Assembly (NCBI GenBank): GCA_010909165.1
Contig: MU008209.1
Coordinates: 62,001-126,000 of the forward strand
Reading direction: 5' to 3'
Length of the DNA: 64,000 nt
From: Anthoceros angustus
Taxonomy: Eukaryota > Streptophyta > Anthocerotopsida > Anthocerotales > Anthocerotaceae
Below, in pieces: positions 55,138 to 64,000 of the stretch (position 1 is the first letter of the stretch; each line of letters opens with the position of its first letter). The notes beneath the pieces were generated by a model. It was given only the letters and a program-made list of their open reading frames with translations. It made no database searches and had not been told where the DNA came from. A program made the translations under genes and the position numbers.

Positions 55138-55607
55138 ATGATTGCATGCCGCCATGCCTTCTTTTATATTACCCTGTGAGCTCAAGGGTTTTCAGAGACG
55201 GCGCCTGTTGGGAATACCCTGCAAGAGGACGACCTAGTTTGCACACTCGCATAAGAACGTCCAATCGTTGGACCGGAAACCGCGGTGAAACCACGGAGAA
55301 ACTAGGAGAGGCAACTTCGAATACGTTAACAGGAAACTACGAAGAGGCATGGAGAGAGACAAATCAGAAACGTGCCACAGGAACTTCGTGGAATAACAGG
55401 ACGGATAGAAGGACACGACGGAGGAGAGCTTACAAATTGCAGCCTAGCAAGTGTAGGAAGGAGGAGGTTGAATTGGTGAGTGCATCATTCATCGCTGCAG
55501 ATCGAGTCGCCGATCGGAGCGGACAACATGACGCGCATCAACTACTTCGCGTGAGCCATCTGAATCGGAGGCCAATGCACTCCGTTTCACGCTCCGGGAG
55601 GTGTGTG
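55138..55607. other. No recognised gene
   Basis: A plus-strand ORF (55146-55766) crosses it but is basic and low in recognised motifs. It separates the rRNA relic from the second GRDP segment. Confidence 0.4.
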
Positions 55608-57983
55608 CTACGTCTTCCAGATAGAAGAGGGTCTGAAAGAGGTTGTAGTGACCGCCGTCTTGGTTCGTGTGACTTGGTGGACTCATCGTTTCGGACACAA
55701 CCCCTTGCGTTAAGTATGACTGAAAAATTGAGAGATTCTTTCGAGAGATCCTTCGTCTGGCCATGAACGTCCCGACCGTTGGGCTTCAGGTGTCTCGTGC
55801 TTACATGACGAACGCAAGGTTTCTGATAGTCTCCTACATCTGGGTCGTGTGAAATAATCCAGCCAGGCAGGCGAGGTGTTGGTGCCCACCTACGACATCG
55901 ATCTCTTCTGGCACGCACATCAGCTGAGTCCTGTGGCTTATCAGGCTGACACGACGGCGATTTTGGGAAGAATCTTCAACCACGATGACACTGATAGTGA
56001 CAGAAGCTCCGGGCAGAAGCTGGATGTAGGATTCTCGGCAACATCTGAGCTGTGGGGACAGGTATACGGGTTTGAGTACTTGCGCTGCCGGAGAAAGTGA
56101 TATTGTTTTCGCAAAGATCCTGGTTCCTCCTCCTCTTCACCATCGCCTGGGCCATCGATTGGGTCATGCCCATCAACAGTGTGCACACATCTACCCACCA
56201 GAACCACCTCATTGCTCATTGCTCCGTGAAGCAGACAAAAGGTGGACCCTCGCATTCCACGGTCCACCCATAAGGACGGCAGGTCACCGACGATACAACA
56301 CCTACCCGGTGGCAAAGCACTCAGCAAGTCCTGGGCTGTCCGGCTCTCGCATCTGCTGCTACTAGGCCGTGCCCACGAAGCTGCTTCCAAGTTGCAAACC
56401 ATCCTGTTTGTGGGGACAGGAGTCATCAGCGACCCAGCAAACAGACAGACGGAATCAAGTGTCCCTGTTCCGGCAGCATCTCCAGAGAGCGTTGTTGATA
56501 ACCGCTGGGCTGCAGGGCTCATCAATCGGCTATTTCCGGCCGAGGTAACCACAAACAGCCCAGTTAACGCACCCGCAGGTGCTTCGCTCTCAAAGGTGTC
56601 AGATCGGAGGTGACTCGCCACAGCGACACCTTCTGGATTCTATTCCACCTGCGTCCAGATTGGCCCACCCAAAGGGAGGCAGCCCGGCAGGGCCTCCACG
56701 CTGAATGCGGTTACCACCGCCCTCTTAGTACTGTGCTTGGTGTCACTGTGGTCTCCAGTTCTGGCTGGACCGGCAGTTGGAATCCGCTACCTTTCTTCAG
56801 AATCTTTCCTCGTCAGGGGCCACAGATGACGTGCTCGAGCTTGGAGTGCTGTGACACAACACGGTGCTTACCTGCTTATAGAACGTGGGCAAATCTCACC
56901 TTGGAAGCTCCTGCCTGCTACGGACTGTAGCATTATCTTAGTGGACTGTAGAACTAGTGAGCCGTGATGTCATGCATTTTCGAGATTGATCTTCCCTGTG
57001 GGTTTCGGACAGGGCCCACGCATCCAGCCCTTCTTGACCGCTTTATAAGCGCAGAACAAGGTGAGCTCTCATTTGGTGCATTCCTGTCGTCGTCTGTTGC
57101 TTCTTGCCATCGTGCTGTTGACGGTTGTGGAGGGCCGAAGCCTTCATAAACATATCCGTATTCCTGTCGTCACAATTCGTCAAAAATTGCGGCTTATGCT
57201 CCAGCCTCATCCATGTGTCTTGTGACATATCCGTAGGCGAGAGCCGGGGCAGCTTTCCGATCATCAGTCGATGTTGATGAACCGTCAGGACTCTCATCAT
57301 ACATGTACAGCTGCCACGAAATGCCACCACCGTACTGCTCGAATTCAAAAGGAGGGTCACTGCATGTATTGGAATTCAGGCCACATTCAGCCGACCATGT
57401 GTCCAGAAAGAAAGGATCGGCGAGGGTTGAGGGAAAATATCACCTGGGATGACGAAACCAGACCCAAAAGTCGTCGAACTGTGTCGATTCCAGCCAGGTA
57501 GTTAGGACTTGGGAATCTTGCAGGAGTTTTGTGTCCACTCTCGGGAGTTGTGCTGCCCATGACCATGAACCAGGTCCAAAATCTAAAACGGCACATGAAA
57601 AGCACAGAAATGACAAAGAGTAGGGAACCATTAGCATGGCGAGAGACACCATGTGGGCTGGTTTTCGGGCTTCTCAAGAAGGACGGCATGCTCAACAAGC
57701 TCACGGCCTCCAAGCAAATTGGCGCACTGTCTATCTCGTGGAAGGAGCTGCTGGCTTCTCCAACCTTATCACTTGACAAGAATTTTCCACTTTTGTCACC
57801 TAGACCAGGCGGAGGAGACTCGAAACCTGCTGCTCTGCGTCTTTCAGTCTCTGTGACTCCACCGACGAAAGGGCCATACCATCTTCGAACGGAAGCTCTG
57901 AGGCATGCCACGGATGATGATGGGCTTACTGTCATTTCCGGCCATCCATCATCAGGAATTCCTCAAAAGGGTAGATGGATCCT
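55608..57983 (+). pseudogene. GRDP (DUF1399) gene fragment, copy 2
   Basis: This copy is longer than copy 1. The frame at 55,876-56,100 reads VPTYDIDLFWHAHQLSPVAY, then LGRIFNHDDTDSDRSSGQKL, DVGFSATSELWGQVYGFEYL and RCRRK, closely following the DUF1399 signature including HDDTDSDR. GTGATA directly after CGGAGAAA at about 56,097 could be a donor site. About 1.4 kb without recognisable coding follows, then a frame at 57,529-58,000 with KLTASKQIGALSISWKELLA, PTLSLDKNFPLLSPR and LRLSVSVTPPTKGPYHLRTE, tentatively a later exon. It ends at about 57,983 against the minus-strand PPR copy. The upstream half of the DUF1399 domain is not recognised, so the gene is broken at both ends. Confidence 0.68.
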
Positions 57984-59970
57984 GTTGTGCAATATGCTCA
58001 TTCCTTTCTCCCACCAGAAATCTATGTACCTGCTTTTCACCTCCATAGTCGCCACAGCAGGTTTCTTGCTAGCTCCTGCTACCATTCTTTGTGTTTCAAT
58101 CCTGTCTACAACGGTCCACATACCTGCATCTGCATAGGCGTTAGCCATGAGCACATATGCTGACGCGCTGAGGTCCAGCCTACAATGCTTTCAAAACACC
58201 ACATCGCCCTCTCTATATCCCGTGACTTTTGCAGGCATTCAACAAAGACCTTAAGCCCACAACATTACTTTGGCCTCACATGACAACAGCATCTTCTCAG
58301 CCTCATCTAAATGGCCCGCACGCCCAAGAAGATCAATCATGCAATTGTAATGCTCAATAGTAGGTCGATGCCATGCTGTTCAGCCATGGAATCGAAGTTT
58401 GCGACCCTCCTGGACCAGTCCTCATGACTGCATGCTGCTAGAAGGCAAATAAAAGTAGCACCATCAGGCTGAATGCCATCAACTAACATCTCCTCAAAAC
58501 AAGCTAGTGCTGACCATCATCACAAGTACCATACCCAGATATCAGGGCATTCCATGTCACCACATCCTTGGTGTTCAAGCTGTCAAAACCTGGCGTGCAT
58601 CTTCCAGTTCGCCACATTTTGCATACATGTCCACAAGGCAGTCACCCAACACTACGTCATCTAGCAGTCCTCTCAACAATCTGTGAGTGCACCTGCTTGC
58701 CCTTCTGTAAGGCACCAGTGCTTGCACAGGCCTTCAGAAGGCAAGAAAAGTAACATGGTCAGCCAAAATCAGGCCCTCCTTCTCCATTTGCCCATACAGA
58801 CCAAGCGCCTCATGTCCAAGACCTTGCTGGGCATACCCAGCAATCAATGCCGTCCATGTCACCACATTCTTAGTCGCCATGCTGTCAAATACCTGGCGTG
58901 CATCTTCCAGTTCACCACATCTTACATACCCATCAATCAAAGCATTCCATGTCACCACATCCTTTGTGTTCATGCTGTCAAAACATCATGCATCTTTCAG
59001 TTCGCCACATTTTGCATACATGTCCACCAGGAAGGTACCAACGAACAAATTGAGAGGAATGCCACTGCGATACATCAAAGTGCACCTTTCTGCCAGACTC
59101 CAAGTCAGCGGCAAATGCACAAGCTTGAAGGGCTGCTATGAAGACGTGAGCATCCTTTCACTCCTGACCTACGCATCTCAAGGTACAGTTGTATGGCCTC
59201 ACCAGGCTTCCCATGCTTGGAGTAGGCAGAGATGATGGAAAACCACATGAAGGCATCTGGTTTAATTGCCCACCCTGGTGAACACATCCATGGCCTCCTC
59301 TAGTCTACCTCCACGTGCATACATGCGCAAGATATGGTTCTCAAGTATGCATCCGACTCGTACCCGAGGTTAATAGTGAGGTCATGAACTCGTCGCCCTA
59401 AAACAAGATCCTTCTTAGCTGTACACAGTTCCAGCAGAGTGTAAACCAGAGACCGAGAAATAGCAAAGTCTGTCAGCGCCAGAGAATCCAGGGCTCCAAC
59501 GGCCTCCAAAGCTTCCCATGCTGACATGACGTGCTCACGGTTACAGCAGTGACGACGCCCATTTCCGATTCTTCACGACTGCCAGGTTCAGGCTTATCCG
59601 GAGACCTGGACTCGGAGGAAGAGGTACCATGACCCATCAGCATATCTAAGAAACGAGCTACTCATCAACCCAACCTGGAAACCTGTTTACCCACAGCACC
59701 TCCCCGGACCCGCCATCGCTGGATACCCGTCCCCACCCACGTATTCTCCCGCAAATGGAAATGCTCGGCTCCTTACACTGCTGCACCTGGAGGCTTGCTT
59801 GTTTGCCGGGAGATGAGCCCCTGAGGTGAGGTGAGCGGGAGCTCCTCGTACAACCCTGTCCACACACCAATTTGTTGGGTCCACAGGAGTCCCCGCCGTC
59901 GCATCGCCTGATCAGCCTGAGCGAGAACTGACACGCCGCAAGGCAATTGCAAGTGCAAATGGCGAACAGA
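57983..59970 (-). pseudogene. DYW:KP-type PPR gene, truncated copy 2
   Basis: Colinear with copy 1 and cut at the same point after KKPAVATMEV, so the truncation predates the segmental duplication. Blocks visible on the minus strand: GLLWTQQIGVWTG (about 59,880), SISWxxE-like start region, LELCTAKKDLVLGRRVHDLT (59,527-59,300), FMWFSIISAYSKHGKPGEAI, SMNTKDVVTWNALIDGYVRC and LIAGYAQQGLGHEALGLYGQ. It carries additional short losses (for example near 58,170-58,520 and 58,980). No deaminase region. Confidence 0.85.
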
Positions 59971-60066
59971 ATGGAGATTGCGGAGTGGCTTTTGAGCTAC
60001 CTTGAAATGAACTATCTTAGTGGCTTCGAGCTACGTTGAAATGAACTATCTCACCTTTCTATAACC

Positions 60067-60400
60067 ATGGATTACTGCAGTGGTGGTATGTCTAGGTGCG
60101 TAGGGTGGATAGGTTTCAGGTTCATACCACAATCCCTCCTTATCATTTTAAGGGTCCCCACCACACTCGGATATGCTAGAGCCGTCAGATCCGGACGGGG
60201 TTGGGACTTGACGGACCTATTACCGCTAGGGCTGAACGGAACCAGGGTCGGACGGAGCCGTTGGGTCGGAACAGCCTCCTTAGGACCGAATGGGACGAAC
60301 CATGGATTATTCCAGTGGTTTGTCTAGGTGCGTAGGGTGGATAGGTTTTGGGTTCATACCCTCACAATCCCTCTTATCATTTTAAGGGTCCTCACCACAC
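60067..60400. repeat. Direct repeat with GTAGGGTGGATAGG, copy 2
   Basis: Same organisation as at 49,197-49,520, with several 1-3 base losses. Confidence 0.85.
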
Positions 60401-60549
60401 TTAGATATGAATTACTCATTAAGGATTAAAATGATTCGTTAAAATTACAATTATTCATTAAGAAATACCTGGACCTAGCCATCCCAACCGCACTTTCAAT
60501 CAAGGTATGGCTTGAACCTAAGAAAAAATGCCTTTTCTAACCGTTGTTT

Positions 60550-60835
60550 TGGGCGTTGTTTTGAAAGCGTTGTTTTGGAGCGTTGTTTTGGAGTGCCAAA
60601 TGTAGTAGTGAAAGCGGCCGGTTGGATGCAAAATGTAGTAGTGAAAGCGGCCCTTGATTTTGGGGTGCAAGATGTAGTAAAGCGGGCCGCTATTTTCGGA
60701 GTGCAAAATGTAGTAGTAAGCGCTATTGTTGGGTGCAAAATGTAGTAGTGAAAGCGGCCGTTGTTTTGGGGTGCAAAATGTAGTAGTAAAGCGGTCGTTG
60801 TTTTCGGATGCAAAATGTAGTAGTGAAGCCACCGT
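60550..60835. repeat. Contracted 13-bp and 38-bp arrays, copy 2
   Basis: About three 13-bp units (60,550-60,590) and about seven 38-bp units (60,593-60,833). Most 38-bp units have lost 2-6 bases (for example GTAGTAAAGCGGG, GTAGTAGTAAGCGC). This compares with about 14 and 16 units in copy 1. Confidence 0.9.
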
Positions 60836-60839
60836 GGGT

Positions 60840-63800
60840 CAAGGACGACTTGCCTTGTACATAGAGTTCTCCCTTAGAGCTCGGATCCATGCGCCTTCAA
60901 TCCCCACCATCCGCACTTTGTTATTTTGAATTCCATTCCCACCTAGTCGTAGTAGGCGGACTCGAAGGACCATTACTTGGATGTCGCTCCATCGGAAATT
61001 GAGCCTCATTATCCATAGTCCACCCGTGGATCGCGATGTAGATGCATCCCGAACTGCGTGGCGGTCATGTTCCACCATTTGGAGAGGTGTCCGCCGACGG
61101 CCGAATGTGAGAAATGGCGTTCCTTGGGGATACCTCGGGAGATGAGGATTTCATTGGAGGTGCTTTGGCCCTTGACGAGGCGCATCACGCCCGGACGGTC
61201 TCAAACCACATAGCTTTGAGCGAGGGTGGAGAGGGTATCCCTCGCGATCTATCGCGACCTATCACTGCACGAGGGCGTGAGAGCAGATCCTATCTCTGCG
61301 ACGGCGAGAGGCTTATAGTGTTCCTTGGGGATGCCACGAGATATGAGGATCTCCTCAGGTATTTTGGCCTTTGAGGGAGGCGTATCTTCCTCCTCGAGCA
61401 GTTTCAAGCTATCGATCTTGGTGTAGGAAGGGTGTCAAGTGTATGATTTTAGAAATGAGGCCAATTTCCACAGTCTCAATGCGTTTTTGAGATCCGTAAA
61501 GTAGATAAAACCGCCTTGTGTGCTGGTGTGTTTGAGAGGAACCAGGGGCAAGGGTGATGTTGCCATCGAGCCCCTGCCACCCTGTGTGACTCTTATTTGT
61601 ATGGTGGACCGAGGTTGAAGAGGTCATGTTGTGTCGCCACGCGATCAGTGGAGAATACCTTCATGAATACTAGGAGCGTGATAAGGCACCACCTCGAGGT
61701 CGATGGAGGGAGCGCTCGGGCCAGGCGGATCTAATCCACTTTGTATGTCGGAAGATCATGAGGTTATTTGTAGGAGAACAACACGTAGCCATTGTGCCAA
61801 GCTTGGGGGCAAGTTTTGGGACTTCATGGGAGCCGCCAGACGGGTCCTCGTTCCCTATGTGCCGAATGTGAGAGGGCTTATAGTGTTCCTTGGTGGATGC
61901 CACGAGATATGAGGATCTCCTCCGAGGGTGTTTTGGCCTTTGAGGAGGCGCATCTTTCCTCCTCGATCGGTTTCAAGCTATCGATCTTGAGAGATGAGTG
62001 TAGAGGAGTCAAGTGTATGATTTTGGAAATGAGGCCAATTTCCACGGTCCGAATCGTTCTTGAGATCCGTAAAGTGGATAAAACCGCCTTGTGTGCTTAG
62101 TTCGAGAACCAAGACAAGGGTGATGTTGCCATCGAGGCACCCCGCCACTCCGGTGTGACTCTTATTTGTATGGTGGATCGGAGGTTAGGCGGTCTGGAGT
62201 CTGTGAGTCGCTCCCGATCAGGAGAAGACCTTCATGAATCCGGAGCAGGCGTGATAGGCGCCAACTCACTGAGGTCGATGATGGGCCGTGGCTTGGGGGC
62301 TAGGCGGACGATTCCACTGTATGTCCGGGAAGATGCATGAGGTTATGGTAGGAGAATACGAGACGAGCCATTGTGCCAAGCTTGGGGGGCAAAGTTTTAG
62401 GACTTCATAGAGAGCTGCATCCCGGTCTAGTTTCCCATCCCCTTTCTGGATACATGTGGAGATCTCTTTGAGTTGGTTGATGAAGGTTCAGGGCCCTTCA
62501 AGCTCGAGATCTTGTAGTATTGTCTCTGCAACGCATACAGGGGTGAAAGCAGAAGGAAGGGTGAGCTCCTTCCTCACCACAGTCTTTGTCCTTGACATTC
62601 GCCACCCAATAACAAGAGTGGCCAGGCCTGGCCTCTAGTTCGAGCCGGCCCTAGAAACCATTGTGGAACCCACGGTCTTGCTAGTATCTCGTTTATCCGG
62701 ACGGATGGGGACTCCGTTTGAAGGAGCGAGTTGGATCGGGCGCCCTAATGGGAGGTTACCTTGAGGCATTGAGAGGGGCCAATGTTTTGCAAGTATCTTC
62801 GTGCTAGGTCATTGAGTAGAGAGCGGACCTTGAGCTCGAGGAGCTCCATGGTGGTGTAGTCAGCCGAGTTCCTTTGCAAGCGTCTCCATAAAGCATTTGA
62901 TCATCGAAGGAGGCTTGTGACTTGTTTTCGAAAGCTTCCAACATTGTTCGGGTCGGGTCTGCACGTGAGGGCGATAGGGGAGAAGGTGAACCCTTCTGCT
63001 CGTTCCACTTGTGGCTCTAGTGCCAACTCCCCCAATGCGGGCTCGAGAGGAGTGTGAGGGCGTCGGTAACGGGACACATAGAGTACCCTCTTCTTTTGTT
63101 GAGTGTCGATCCATCTCTCTTTCAAGACGGACAGGAGAGCCTCGGCCATGGGAAGGGGCGAGGTGGTCATTGGTCCAAAGGGGCTCAAGGTCCCAGCCTT
63201 GAGGCCTCAGCTATATACAAGGGGCGTAACCTTGGGCGGGGTCCTCCTTGGGCCTGTGGTTGTGATGCCCACCCTAGGGGAGCGTGTTGCCTTCTTGTTA
63301 TCCTTTCCCATATTGTTCTTATCTCGGGAGAGGAGGCGGGGCGGGATGAGGCGGGATCGGGAGGCTCTTGGTCCCAAGGACTCGAACTTGCCCTCCCTTC
63401 CCGCACATTTCTCGATTGGTTGCAACTCTCAAAGGGTTCTTGTCTCACCGGTCGAGAGTCCAAGGGGTTTCGGCTTGGTTGTGGGACCTTGAGTCTTGAC
63501 CCTTTCTCTTCCTTCAACTTTCATCATCTATGCTTTTTGGGGCGGTTCGTCCTTCCTCCGAGTGTGGAGTCATGTCTCACAGGGGCAGGCGTATCTACCC
63601 TGTTTGAGCACATTTCTCGATTGTTCTAGTGTCTCATATGTTTTAATAGGAGATCCTTGTTATGAGTAGTCACCCTAGATTGTTTGGGCCATCTCATCAG
63701 GAGGGAAGGGACTTCTCCTTCACTCTTATCCATGGTTCCATGTTAAGTAGTTCGGGAGACTTAGTGCGAAGCCTTGGCGCCATGTCCCGAAGAGTGCAAG

Positions 63801-64000
63801 CAGGCTTGGAAGAGTGCACTTCTCTCCCGGCGGGTAAACCGCAGCGTGAGTTAGCTCGTCCAAGCGAGACCAGCCAGCCAAGGAGGCGCAGACCAAGTGT
63901 ATATACGCCGGAATTGAGACTCGACACAAAGTTGGATCAAGTCAACCGTTGTTGAGCGCCAGGACATCGGCGCTAACCCCGACCCGTCACAACGCGGTCT
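60840..64000. repeat. Copy 2 of the 600-bp family and gag-like block
   Basis: Colinear with about 50,440-53,732. No intact coding frame was found; the block with HKPPSMIKCFMETLAKELG on the minus strand at about 62,860-62,930 persists. The window ends at ACAACGCGGTCT, the same position at which copy 1 meets the 28S relic. Confidence 0.8.

Larger units (their letters stand above)
46159..64000. repeat. Segmental duplication, two copies in direct order
   Basis: Copy 1 (about 46,159-53,732) and copy 2 (about 55,608-64,000) share the order GRDP fragment (+), truncated PPR gene (-), a block with GTAGGGTGGATAGG, 13-bp array, 38-bp array, a family of about 600-bp repeats, and an end at ACGCGGTCT. Copy 1 lacks about 1.45 kb found in copy 2 between about 55,990 and 57,448, with GATGAC at the breakpoint. 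The copies differ by many short indels and by array length. Copy 2 runs off the window. Confidence 0.92.

Overview
The window is nuclear DNA from a land plant, most likely a fern. Hornworts and Isoetes-type lycophytes are the alternatives. The main evidence is a PLS-class pentatricopeptide (PPR) gene at 13.2-17.2 kb. Its C-terminal domain carries a KPAVA motif where ordinary DYW proteins have a PG box, and it ends in Gly-Arg-Pro instead of Asp-Tyr-Trp. Those marks define the DYW:KP class, the candidate factors for U-to-C organellar RNA editing. That class is known from hornworts, ferns and some lycophytes, not from mosses or seed plants. Low gene density, many short tandem arrays and layered decayed mobile elements also fit a large fern genome.

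Layout. 0-6.7 kb: a decayed pogo/Tigger-type DDE transposase (1.8-2.6 kb) and a GC-rich quasi-palindromic array (3.4-4.1 kb). 6.7-12 kb: a compact block of three conserved genes, an MFT-like PEBP gene (+), a SAP30BP/HCNGP-like gene (-) and a five-exon cis-prenyltransferase gene (+); the last two are divergent over about 540 bp. 13-18 kb: the PPR gene, with nearly identical repeat units, a 592-bp exact internal duplication that includes frameshifts, and a second PPR tail relic. 18-23.5 kb: tandem arrays, a SINE-like piece and a small AT-hook element.

23.6-41 kb: mobile-element territory organised as successive tandem duplications of 1.5-2.2 kb, in which copies differ mostly by short indels. 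It contains DUF7869-type transposon protein remains, a degraded element with a C5-cytosine methyltransferase domain and possibly a second amino-methyltransferase-like domain, and one intact papain-like cysteine protease gene with an unusual repeated N-terminus. 42-45 kb: an inverted pair of the AT-hook element and a 403-bp hAT-type MITE with target-site duplication.

46-64 kb: a large segmental duplication (about 46.2-53.7 and 55.6-64.0 kb). Each copy joins a broken GRDP/DUF1399 gene fragment (+) tail to tail with a broken DYW:KP PPR gene (-) that has lost its deaminase domain, followed by minisatellites and a repeat family. Between the copies lies a rearranged antisense 28S rRNA relic, interrupted by about 840 bp at the peptidyl-transferase-centre region and carrying apparent deamination-type decay.

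Only the PEBP, HCNGP-like, cis-prenyltransferase, protease and possibly the first PPR loci look like usable genes. Several frame breaks have the form of one missing short-repeat unit, so assembly consensus error must be considered beside true pseudogenisation.
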